Assembly (NCBI GenBank): GCA_903885415.1
Contig: CAISIP010000162.1
Location: 1 to 13,865, forward strand
Direction: 5' to 3'
From: an uncultured beta proteobacterium
GTDB lineage: Bacteria; Pseudomonadota; Gammaproteobacteria; Burkholderiales; Burkholderiaceae_C
DNA: 13,865 nt
Part shown: one piece after another, positions 1 through 6,987 of the stretch
How positions within the stretch are numbered: the stretch's first letter is position 1
Layout: every line of letters starts with the position of its first letter
The notes under the pieces: model-generated
Told to the model about the DNA's origin: nothing
Databases searched by the model: none
What the model saw: the letters and a program-made list of their open reading frames with translations, nothing else
Position numbers and translations under genes: made by a program

Positions 1-843
1 GACGCCCTTGGCCGCGTCGGCAACAACGGCTGGCTTGGGCTCCTCGGGCTTCTTGGCAACCAGCACCTTCTTGGGCGTGGACATCATGACGCGAATTGCC
101 GCCGCCTCCGACTCCGCCTTGCGCCTGCGGGTTGCCAGGTCGGCCGCGCGGGCCGACTCTTCATCGGCACGCGCTTTGGACTCGGCCGCCACCTTTTGGA
201 GCGCGTCGGCACGGGCCTGCGCCACAGCGGCCTTGGCCGCCGCAACCTGGTCTTCCTTGGCCTGCACCGCCGCCGTGTCGTCTCCTGCCGCAGCAGCCTC
301 AGGCGTCTTCGCCACCGCTTCCTGCTCCTGGGCTGCGGCGGACTCGGCCAGGGCGCGCGCGCGCGCCTCCTGTTGCTGGCGCTGCAGGCGCGACTGCGCC
401 AGTTCCTCTTCTTGGCGACGGATGAATTCCGCCTGTCGACGCGCCTCTTCCTCGCGGCGCGCGAGTTCGGCATGGTCGATCAGCTGCACGGGGGGGGCCG
501 GCTCCGCCGCGACAGGCGCTACGACCTCCGCAGCGACCTCGTCTTCGCGACGAACAAAGGTGCGCTTCTTGCGCACCTCGACCTGAATCGTTCGGGCTTT
601 GCCGGTCGAGTCGGCCTGCTTGATCTCGCTGGTCGACTTCTTCACCAGCGTAATCTTCTTGCGCTCCGCCGGCGCCGTGCCGTGGCTCAGCTGCAGGAAG
701 TTCAACAAGCTGTGCTTGTCGGAATCGGTCAGGGTGTCGGTCGCGGCCACCTTGGCCACGCCTGCCGACTTGAGCTGCTCAAGCAGCGTGGCGGGAGACT
801 TCTTGAGTTCGCTGGCAAACTCGGCGACGGTCGTACTGGACAT
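1..843 (-). CDS. infB: Translation initiation factor IF-2, N-terminal part (partial)
   Basis: The 5' end of infB; the gene continues past the left edge, so only the first 281 residues are visible and the GTPase domains are outside. IF-2 is the GTPase that brings initiator tRNA to the ribosome. Residues 1-55 form the small IF2 N-terminal domain (starts MSSTTVAEFASELKKSP, with LLEQLKSAGV). A basic stretch follows (VRKKRTFVRRE, about residues 90-100), then from about 120 a long Ala/Glu/Arg/Gln-rich, probably coiled-coil linker, as is common in proteobacterial IF-2. The ATG at 843-841 lies 24 bp after the nusA stop with a modest AAAGG about 11 nt upstream; the nearby ATG at 862 is in another frame. 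It is the third visible gene of the rimP-nusA-infB operon. The frame is open throughout, across a run of eight C (coding strand) at 490-497. Identity is firm from domain and context. Confidence 0.93.
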   Translation of the reverse strand, partial: MSSTTVAEFASELKKSPATLLEQLKSAGVAKVAATDTLTDSDKHSLLNFLQLSHGTAPAERKKITLVKKSTSEIKQADSTGKARTIQVEVRKKRTFVRREDEVAAEVVAPVAAEPAPPVQLIDHAELARREEEARRQAEFIRRQEEELAQSRLQRQQQEARARALAESAAAQEQEAVAKTPEAAAAGDDTAAVQAKEDQVAAAKAAVAQARADALQKVAAESKARADEESARAADLATRRRKAESEAAAIRVMMSTPKKVLVAKKPEEPKPAVVADAAKGV

Positions 844-867
844 TTGTTGTGCTACCTTTCATGACCA

Positions 868-2364
868 TTACTCGTGAGAGACGGCTTCATTGGCAAACCA
901 ATGGGCGCGTGCTTTCATGATCAAGGTTTTGGCTTCGTCCTCGGACTGGCCGGTGATTTCTGTGAGCTCGTCGACCGCCAGGTCGGCAAGATCGTCGCGC
1001 GAATGGATTCCACTGTCTGCCAGTTTTCCGATCAACTCGGCGTCGAGGCCTTCGAGTGTGCGCAGGTCCTGCGATACCGCATCCACGTTTTCCTCGTGCG
1101 CGATCTCCATCGTCAGCAAGGCGTCCTTGGCACGGGTGCGCAACTCGTTGACCGTGTCCTCGTCGAAGCTCTCGATCTCGAGCATTTCCTGCAGCGGCAC
1201 ATAGGCCACCTCTTCCAGGCTGGTGAAGCCTTCCGCAATCAGGATATCGGCAATTTCCTCGTCGACGTCGAGCTTTGCCATGAACAGCTTGCGGCTGGCA
1301 TCGGTTTCAGTCGCCTGCTTTTGCGCCGACTCGGTCGCGTCGAGTATGTTGATTTTCCAACCGGTCAGGTCCGATGCGAGCCGAACATTCTGCCCCCCGC
1401 GTCCGATCGCAATCGCCAGATTTTCCTCATCCACCACCACGTCCATCGCGTGGCGCTCTTCGTCAACGACGATCGACGAGACATTGGCCGGCGCCAAGGC
1501 GCCGATCACGAACTGTGCCGGATCCTCGCTCCACAAGACAATATCGACCCGCTCACCGGCGAGCTCGTTGGTGACGCCGTTGACACGCGTTCCGCGAACG
1601 CCAACGCAGGTGCCGATCGGGTCCACCCGCTTATCGTGCGACAGCACGGCGATCTTGGCACGCGAACCGGGGTCGCGGGCGCAGGATTTGATCTCCAGCA
1701 GACCCTGCTCGATCTCCGGAACCTCGTTGCGAAAGAGTTCCATCATGAACTCCGGCGACGAGCGCGACAGGATGATGGGCGCGCCACGCAGCGTGAGGTC
1801 CACCTCCATGATCATCGCGCGCACCCGATCGCCCGAGCGCAGATTCTCCTTGGGGATCATGTCGTTGCGCCGCAGGCGTCCTTCGACGCGGCCGCTCTCG
1901 ACGATGATGTCGCCCTTATCCATGCGCTTGACGGTACCGACAAAAATCTTCTCGCCGCGCGACATGAAATCGTTAAGCAACATTTCACGCTCGGCATCGC
2001 GTATTCTTTGCAGGATCACCTGCTTGGCCGCCATCGCGCCAATGCGGCCGATTGGCACCGACTCGATCGACTCTTCGATGTATTCGTCAACCTCCACATC
2101 GGCTATCTGCTCCTTGGCTTCAAAGAGAAGAATTTCCTGGTCCGGCAGCTGCAGTCCCGCCTCGTCGGGAACCACGTGCCAGCGCCTGAAGGTCTCGTAA
2201 TCGCCGCTGTCGCGATCGAGCGCAACCCGGATGTCGACGTCGCCCACGTACAGCTTCTTGGTCGCCTGCGCCAGCGCCGCCTCGACAGCTGCAAAGACAA
2301 CATCCCGCTCCACGCTCTTTTCGCGTGAGATGGCGTCCACCAACATCAACATTTCGCGATTCAT
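868..2364 (-). CDS. nusA: Transcription termination/antitermination factor NusA
   Basis: Cytoplasmic RNA polymerase-binding protein that modulates pausing, intrinsic and Rho termination and rRNA antitermination. It has 498 residues, close to the E. coli length of 495. Visible domains: RNAP-binding N-terminal domain (about 1-130, starting MNREMLMLVDAISREKSVER); S1 domain (about 136-200, KIFVGTVKRMDKGDIIVESG); KH1 (about 230-297, GVRG at 255-258); KH2 (about 302-345, GRGG at 321-324); and two C-terminal acidic helix-hairpin-helix repeats (about 365-420 and 438-490). The ATG at 2364 is chosen over an in-frame start 17 codons upstream because the conserved family N-terminus begins here and a clear AAGGAG sits 9 nt before it. 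It lies 68 bp after rimP and 24 bp before infB, so it is co-transcribed with both. NusA often feeds back on its own operon; that is family knowledge and is not shown here. Confidence 0.97.
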   Translation of the reverse strand: MNREMLMLVDAISREKSVERDVVFAAVEAALAQATKKLYVGDVDIRVALDRDSGDYETFRRWHVVPDEAGLQLPDQEILLFEAKEQIADVEVDEYIEESIESVPIGRIGAMAAKQVILQRIRDAEREMLLNDFMSRGEKIFVGTVKRMDKGDIIVESGRVEGRLRRNDMIPKENLRSGDRVRAMIMEVDLTLRGAPIILSRSSPEFMMELFRNEVPEIEQGLLEIKSCARDPGSRAKIAVLSHDKRVDPIGTCVGVRGTRVNGVTNELAGERVDIVLWSEDPAQFVIGALAPANVSSIVVDEERHAMDVVVDEENLAIAIGRGGQNVRLASDLTGWKINILDATESAQKQATETDASRKLFMAKLDVDEEIADILIAEGFTSLEEVAYVPLQEMLEIESFDEDTVNELRTRAKDALLTMEIAHEENVDAVSQDLRTLEGLDAELIGKLADSGIHSRDDLADLAVDELTEITGQSEDEAKTLIMKARAHWFANEAVSHE

Positions 2365-2373
2365 GCCATTACT

Positions 2374-2379
2374 CTCCTT
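2374..2379 (-). promoter_or_regulatory. Ribosome binding site of nusA
   Basis: AAGGAG on the minus strand, 9 nt before the ATG at 2364. It decides the nusA start against a longer in-frame alternative reaching 2415. Confidence 0.7.
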
Positions 2380-2432
2380 GGTCAGTCCAATCCAGCCGCC
2401 GCCATCCTGCAGCAACGCCGGCTCCCGCTACC

Positions 2433-3065
2433 CTACAAACCGGTTCCATCCGTTCGCTCCTCGCCAGTCGCCTCCCCGGGCTCCTCCTGCGGCGCCCCCC
2501 CGCGCCCCTTGAAGCTGACGATAGGTGCCAGCCGCGCCTCCCGCAGCTCGTCGAGCAAAAATCCCAACGCGTGCACCGGTGCCGGCAGGCGCTTCTTGCT
2601 CACCCGTTGCCCCGGTTTGACCGCCAACGGATCGCTCCAGACGATCTGCCAGGACGGCGCCTGACCGGCCTGCGACACCCGCTCGAGCGTGCCGCGAAAT
2701 TTCTTGCGGTTGGCGTTGACCTGTCCCTGCGACGCCGATCCCATTGGCGCCTTGAGCGTGATATCGACCACCGCACCGGCAAAGCGCTCAAAATCGCGCT
2801 CGCCGCGCAACGGGCGGTCTATACCAGGAGAGGACACCTCCAAGCGCTTGTAATCCACCGCCTCCACTTCCAGCAGAAACTGCAACTGCCGCGTCACCTT
2901 CTCGCAATCTTCCACATGGACCGACTCATGCAGAGCCCCGACCGTCTGCGGCAGCCATGGCCGGTCGATCGTGATGCGCAGCAGGCCCCCCGCCGTACGC
3001 TCGATTTCCACCAAGTCGTACCCCAGACCCGTCACGGTTTGTTCAACAATCTGCTGCAGCGCCAA
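2433..3065 (-). CDS. rimP: Ribosome maturation factor RimP (TTG start)
   Basis: RimP is a cytoplasmic factor needed for late 30S subunit maturation. The 210-residue product carries the family hallmark RLEVSSPGIDRPL at 74-86 and a typical N-terminus, MALQQIVEQTVTGLGYDLVEIE. The start must be TTG at 3065-3063: the frame closes with TGA at 3095-3093 and there is no ATG or GTG between. It is longer than the roughly 150-residue E. coli protein because of extra loops (about 106-122 and 132-140) and a polar, low-complexity C-terminal tail (about 187-210: Gly, Glu, Pro, Thr). It heads the rimP-nusA-infB operon. Upstream lies a structured leader with a terminator-like hairpin, so expression may be attenuated. 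The poor start codon may also limit synthesis (inference). Confidence 0.94.
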   Translation of the reverse strand: MALQQIVEQTVTGLGYDLVEIERTAGGLLRITIDRPWLPQTVGALHESVHVEDCEKVTRQLQFLLEVEAVDYKRLEVSSPGIDRPLRGERDFERFAGAVVDITLKAPMGSASQGQVNANRKKFRGTLERVSQAGQAPSWQIVWSDPLAVKPGQRVSKKRLPAPVHALGFLLDELREARLAPIVSFKGRGGAPQEEPGEATGEERTDGTGL

Positions 3066-3099
3066 TCGATTTGAGTCCCAAAACCAGGGTTTTCAATAA

Positions 3100-3118
3100 G
3101 GTCGAATTCCGTTCGACC
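3100..3118 (-). promoter_or_regulatory. Inverted repeat in the rimP leader, overlapping the terminator outer stem
   Basis: On the minus strand GGTCGAA (3118-3112) and TTCGACC (3106-3100) form a perfect 7-bp stem with a 5-nt loop. The GGTCG half can instead pair with CGACC at 3155-3151, extending the base of the terminator hairpin just upstream. The two pairings exclude each other, as in an attenuator. However, this stem does not invade the GC-rich core of the terminator, so a switch is only a possibility. Confidence 0.4.
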
Positions 3119-3150
3119 AAAAAAAACGGGCGGTGTGAACCCGCCCGTTT
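3119..3150 (-). terminator. Rho-independent terminator between yejF and rimP (or rimP attenuator)
   Basis: Minus-strand reading: AAACGGGCGG (3150-3141), 7-nt loop, CCGCCCGTTT (3133-3124), with eight consecutive T at 3126-3119. This is a 10-bp stem, mostly GC, with a classical U-tract. An extra CGACC/GGTCG pair (3155-3151 with 3118-3114) can close the base. It lies 86 bp after the yejF stop and 53 bp before the rimP start. It may end yejABEF transcripts, or act as an attenuator if the rimP promoter lies upstream of it (see the -10 candidate at 3166). Confidence 0.85.
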
Positions 3151-3165
3151 GGTCGTGAAGCCAGC

Positions 3166-3171
3166 ATTCTA
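3166..3171 (-). promoter_or_regulatory. Candidate -10 box for the rimP-nusA-infB operon
   Basis: TAGAAT on the minus strand matches five of six bases of the sigma-70 -10 consensus. No convincing -35 is found 16-18 bp upstream, where the sequence is GC-rich. If used, transcription would start near 3159 and the terminator hairpin would lie inside the rimP 5' leader. This rests on one hexamer. Confidence 0.3.
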
Positions 3172-3235
3172 CCGTAAAAACCGGGCCGCTGCGGCTTTCG
3201 CGTCGCCGCCAGCAGCGGGGGCTTTGCCCCTGCGT

Positions 3236-4837
3236 TCAGGAGCCCGCTGCCACCAGGGTTCGGGTATAAGCGTGCTGCGGCGCGTCGAGCACCGCGCGCA
3301 CGTCGCCCGCCTCGACGATCGCGCCATCCTTCATCACCAGCACCTGGTGCGCCATCGCCCGAATGACGTCGACGTCGTGCGTGATCAGCAAATAGCCGAG
3401 GCCACGCTCGCGCTGCAACCGCTGCAAAAGGTCCAGCACCTGCTTTTGTATCGTCACATCCAGCGCGCTGGTCGGCTCGTCGAGAACCAGCAGTTGCGGC
3501 GAAACGATCAGTGCGCGCGCAATCGCTATGCGCTGGCGCTGGCCACCCGAGAATTCATGCGGGTAGCGACTCAGCAGGTTGGGAAACTGCAGCTCCTCTA
3601 GGCCGACCTCGCCCAGAATCTGCAGCACACTTCTCTGGCGCATCGACGCGTCGAGCCCGGGGCGGTGCACCAACAGGCCCTCACCGACAATTTCCTCCAC
3701 CGTCATGCGCGGCGACAGCGAGGAAAACGGATCCTGAAAAACAACCTGCACGCTACGGCGCAGCGCCTTGTCCGACGCGGCGCCGCTACCCCAGCGCTGA
3801 CCGTCCAGTTCCAGCGCACCGGTGAATGCCTGCAAACCCAGCGCGGCCAGCGCCAGGGTGGACTTGCCGGAGCCCGATTCGCCGATGACGCCCAAGGTCT
3901 GACCTGCAGCGATGGAAAAACTGGCGTCGCGAACCGCGACGAAAGCGCCCTTGCCAAACCAGCCGCGCAGCCCCGGCAGCGACACCGGATAGGAAACGCC
4001 GATGGCCTCGGCGTCCATCAGGCGCGCCGGCGCGTCGGCGCCCGCGATCGCCTCGACGACATTGCGCACCGGCCGGCTGTCGATCAGCTTACGGGTATAG
4101 GTGTGCTGGGCGCTGGCGAACACCTCGGCGACTGGCCCGTACTCGACGATATGACCATCCTCCATCACCGCCACCCGGTCCGCAAACTTGCGCACCAGAT
4201 TCAGGTCGTGGGTGATCATCAGCACCGCCATCCCATACTCTTTTTGCAGGTCTGCCAGCAGCTCGAGTATTTGCGCGCGCACCGTCACATCGAGCGCCGT
4301 GGTCGGCTCGTCAGCGAGCAGCAGTTTGGGCTTGCACGCCAGCGCCATCGCGATCATCGCGCGCTGGCGCTGCCCCCCGGAGAGTTGGTGCGGGAAGGAC
4401 TTGGCACGCCGTGCGGCCTCGGCAATGCCGGTGCTCTGCAGCAACGCAACAGTGGCCCCAGCGCAGCGCGCGGCGTCGAGTCCCTGCTTGAGTTGCAGGA
4501 CTTCGGCGATCTGCTCACCGACCGTGAACAGCGGATTCAGCGCCGTCATCGGCTCTTGAAAGATCATCGCGATGTCCTGGCCACGGATCGCACGCATTTC
4601 CTGCTCGGGAATCGCGAGCAGGTCGGCGCTTGCGCCGTCTCTTTCAAAATTGGCCGCGCCGCTGCAGCGCGCGTTCATCGCCAGTCGCAGCAGGCTCAGC
4701 GCAGTGACCGTCTTGCCGGAACCCGACTCGCCGACCAGCGCCAGCTTCTCGCCGCGCGCAATCGAGAAGTCGATTCCCTTGACGACCTCCTTGCCGTCGA
4801 AAGCCACCCGCAGGCCGCGCACCTCAAGCAGCTTCAT
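3236..4837 (-). CDS. yejF: Peptide ABC transporter ATPase with two nucleotide-binding domains (YejF)
   Basis: Cytoplasmic ATPase that powers the YejABEF peptide importer. The 533-residue protein is a tandem fusion of two ABC domains. First domain: Walker A GESGSGKT 36-43, signature LSGGQ 152-156, Walker B LLLADEP 172-178, H-loop His210. Second domain: Walker A GESGSGKS 319-326, signature FSGGQ 429-433, Walker B LLVLDEP 449-455, His487. Both sites keep their catalytic residues, so both halves should bind ATP. The length and double architecture match the YejF/DppD-DppF-like family, with a linker at about 255-290. The ATG overlaps the yejE stop (ATGA), indicating translational coupling. It is the last gene of the operon and is followed by an intrinsic terminator. 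Confidence 0.95.
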   Translation of the reverse strand: MKLLEVRGLRVAFDGKEVVKGIDFSIARGEKLALVGESGSGKTVTALSLLRLAMNARCSGAANFERDGASADLLAIPEQEMRAIRGQDIAMIFQEPMTALNPLFTVGEQIAEVLQLKQGLDAARCAGATVALLQSTGIAEAARRAKSFPHQLSGGQRQRAMIAMALACKPKLLLADEPTTALDVTVRAQILELLADLQKEYGMAVLMITHDLNLVRKFADRVAVMEDGHIVEYGPVAEVFASAQHTYTRKLIDSRPVRNVVEAIAGADAPARLMDAEAIGVSYPVSLPGLRGWFGKGAFVAVRDASFSIAAGQTLGVIGESGSGKSTLALAALGLQAFTGALELDGQRWGSGAASDKALRRSVQVVFQDPFSSLSPRMTVEEIVGEGLLVHRPGLDASMRQRSVLQILGEVGLEELQFPNLLSRYPHEFSGGQRQRIAIARALIVSPQLLVLDEPTSALDVTIQKQVLDLLQRLQRERGLGYLLITHDVDVIRAMAHQVLVMKDGAIVEAGDVRAVLDAPQHAYTRTLVAAGS

Positions 4838-5955
4838 GCTGCTGCCTTCGCATCATGAGCCGGATCCTGATCGGCCTTGCGCGGATCGAGCGCGTCGCGC
4901 AACGCGTCGCCCATGAAGGTCAGCAACAGCAGCGTGAGCACCAGCACCACGAAAGTCGAAATCGATATCCACCAGGCGTCGATGTTGTTCTTGCCTTGCG
5001 ACAGCAACTCGCCCAACGACGGGGTCCCGGGCGGAACGCCCAGCCCCAGGAAATCCAGCGAGGTCAGCGCCAGAATCGCGCCGCTCATGCGAAATGGCAG
5101 GAAGGTCACAACCGGCGTCAGGCTGTTGGGCAGCACATGGCGGGTGATGATCTGCCAATTGCCCACGCCCAGCGCCCGGGCGGCGCGCACATAGTCGAGT
5201 TGACGGTTGCGCAGAAACTCGGCACGCACATAGTCCGACAGGCCCATCCATCCGAAGAGGCTCAGCAGCAGCAGCAGCAGAATCAGGCTGGGCGAGAAGA
5301 TCGCGCTAAAGATGATCAGCAGGTACAACTCGGGCATGGATCCCCAAACCTCGATGAAGCGCTGGAAAGCCAGATCGGTTCTGCCGCCGAAGAATCCCTG
5401 CAAGGCGCCGGCGAGGACACCCAGCAATACGCCGGTAGCGGTCAGCGCCAGCGCGAACAGCACGCTGACGCGAAAGCCATAAATCAGCTGCGCCAGCATG
5501 TCGCGGCCACGGTCGTCGGTGCCGAGCAGGTTGGCCCACGTCGGCCGCGAGGGGTTGGGTTCGGAGGCGAAATAGTTCAGCGTCTTGGGCCCATAAGGGT
5601 TGGGCGCGAACAAGGCCCAGTTGCCCGGGCGCGCGAGACGCTCGCGAATGAACGGATCGAGGTAATCGGTGGCGGTTTCAAAGTCGCCGCCAAATGTCCT
5701 CTCCGAATACTCCTTGACCATCGGGAAGTAGGTCTTGCCCTCGTAGCGGACCATCAGCGGCCGGTCGTTGCTGATCACCTCGGCGAACAGGCTCAGCAGC
5801 AGCAATGTGCAAAAAGCCAGCAGGCTCCAGTAGCCCAGCCGGTTGCGCCTAAAACGCAGCCATGCCCTGCGGGCCGGCGAAAGGCTGGCGACGCGAACCG
5901 CCGGCCCGGCCTTGTCCCGGGCGTCTGTTGCAGGGTTTTTTTCGGCTGCGGCCAT
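4834..5955 (-). CDS. yejE: Peptide ABC transporter permease (YejE)
   Basis: Inner-membrane permease, one half of the YejB/YejE channel. The protein has about 373 residues. A cytoplasmic N-terminus leads to a first membrane segment (SLLAFCTLLLLSLFAEV, about 44-60). A long periplasmic loop follows, then a block of hydrophobic helices typical of binding-protein-dependent permeases. The EAA loop that contacts the ATPase is visible (YVRAARALGVGNWQIITRHV). The C-terminus ends with the usual GDALRDALDPR-type tail. The ATG at 5955 lies one base after the yejB TGA (TGATATG); an in-frame TTG at 5964 inside yejB is an alternative giving three more residues. The 3' end overlaps the yejF start by 4 bp. 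Confidence 0.94.
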   Translation of the reverse strand: MAAAEKNPATDARDKAGPAVRVASLSPARRAWLRFRRNRLGYWSLLAFCTLLLLSLFAEVISNDRPLMVRYEGKTYFPMVKEYSERTFGGDFETATDYLDPFIRERLARPGNWALFAPNPYGPKTLNYFASEPNPSRPTWANLLGTDDRGRDMLAQLIYGFRVSVLFALALTATGVLLGVLAGALQGFFGGRTDLAFQRFIEVWGSMPELYLLIIFSAIFSPSLILLLLLLSLFGWMGLSDYVRAEFLRNRQLDYVRAARALGVGNWQIITRHVLPNSLTPVVTFLPFRMSGAILALTSLDFLGLGVPPGTPSLGELLSQGKNNIDAWWISISTFVVLVLTLLLLTFMGDALRDALDPRKADQDPAHDAKAAA

Positions 5956-5956
5956 A

Positions 5957-6985
5957 TCAGTCAAATCGAACTCGCGGATCGACCCAGACGTAGCACAAGT
6001 CTGAAATCAGCTTGGTCACCAGGCCGATCAGGGTAAACAGGTACAGCGTTCCCAACACCACCGGATAGTCGCGCCGGATCACGCTCTCGTAACTCAACAG
6101 CCCCAGCCCGTCGAGCGAAAAAAGCGTCTCGATCAATAAGGAACCGGTGAAGAAAGCACCCACAAAGGCGGCCGGAAAGCCGGTCACGATGGGTATCAGC
6201 GCGTTGCGAAACACATGCTTCCACAGCACCTGGCGCTCACCCAGACCCTTGGCCCGGGCGGTCACGACATACTGCTTGCGGATCTCTTCCAGGAAGGCGT
6301 TCTTGGTCAGCATGGTGGTGACGGCAAAGCTTCCCAGCACCATCGCCGTCACCGGCATCGCAATATGCCAGAGGTAGTCGACGATTTTGGCGCCCCAGCC
6401 CATGTCTTCCCAGTTGCTCGATATCAGGCCGCGCAGCGGGAACCACTGCAACTGCCCACCGAAGATGACCAGCAGCGCGACGCCCAGCACAAAACCGGGA
6501 ATCGCGTAGCCCAGCAGCACCAGCAAGGTGGTGAAGAAGTCAAAGCGCGATCCGGCGCGCACCGCCTTGGCCACGCCAAGCGGCACCGCCACGAGGTAGC
6601 TTAGGAAGAAGGTCCACAAACCGAGGCTGATCGAGACCGGCAACTTCTCAACCAGGAGTTGCCCGACATCCTTGTTCTGGAAAAAGCTCCGTCCAAGGTC
6701 AAAGCGCGCGAACTGGCCGAGCATCTGAACGAAGCGCTCGTGGGCCGGCTTGTCAAAGCCGTACAGCGCCTTGATCTGCTCAATGCGCTTGGGGTCCACG
6801 CCCTGCGCGCCACGGTAGCTCATGCCGCCGCCCTCCGCGCTGGCACCGGCCCCGGTCTTGGCTTCTGCCATGTACTGCTCGACCGGCCCGCCAGGAACGA
6901 ATTGGATCACCACAAAAGTCAGCAGCAACACCCCCAGCAGTGTGGGGACCATCAGTAAAAGACGCTTGAGGATGTAGTTGAACAT
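5957..6985 (-). CDS. yejB: Peptide ABC transporter permease (YejB)
   Basis: Inner-membrane permease partner of YejE, 342 residues. It starts MFNYILKRLLLMVPTLLGV with an immediate first membrane helix, the normal beginning for DppB/YejB permeases. A periplasmic region (about 30-130) precedes the remaining helices, and the EAA loop is seen as VVTARAKGLGERQVLWKHVF. The ATG at 6985 is two bases after the yejA stop. The frame is open a further 40 codons upstream, but those overlap yejA and show no permease features. It ends one base before the yejE ATG. YejABEF in enterobacteria imports peptides, including microcin C; that role here is by homology. Confidence 0.95.
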   Translation of the reverse strand: MFNYILKRLLLMVPTLLGVLLLTFVVIQFVPGGPVEQYMAEAKTGAGASAEGGGMSYRGAQGVDPKRIEQIKALYGFDKPAHERFVQMLGQFARFDLGRSFFQNKDVGQLLVEKLPVSISLGLWTFFLSYLVAVPLGVAKAVRAGSRFDFFTTLLVLLGYAIPGFVLGVALLVIFGGQLQWFPLRGLISSNWEDMGWGAKIVDYLWHIAMPVTAMVLGSFAVTTMLTKNAFLEEIRKQYVVTARAKGLGERQVLWKHVFRNALIPIVTGFPAAFVGAFFTGSLLIETLFSLDGLGLLSYESVIRRDYPVVLGTLYLFTLIGLVTKLISDLCYVWVDPRVRFD

Positions 6986-6987
6986 GG

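Noticed and set aside
874..2328. 484-codon plus-strand ORF antisense to nusA
   Set aside because: Long antisense frames are expected in GC-rich coding DNA; the product has no recognisable fold and nusA on the other strand is certain.
3181..3235. Second terminator right after yejF (GC-rich hairpins GGGGC/GCCCC and GCGGC/GCCGC)
   Set aside because: Stems are possible, but the only T-run (five T at 3180-3176) is separated from them by several bases; the hairpin at 3119-3150 is far better.
3665..6036. Plus-strand ORFs of nearly 400 codons antisense to yejF and yejE
   Set aside because: Shadow frames of real genes; Gln/Arg/His-rich composition with no motifs and no ribosome binding sites.
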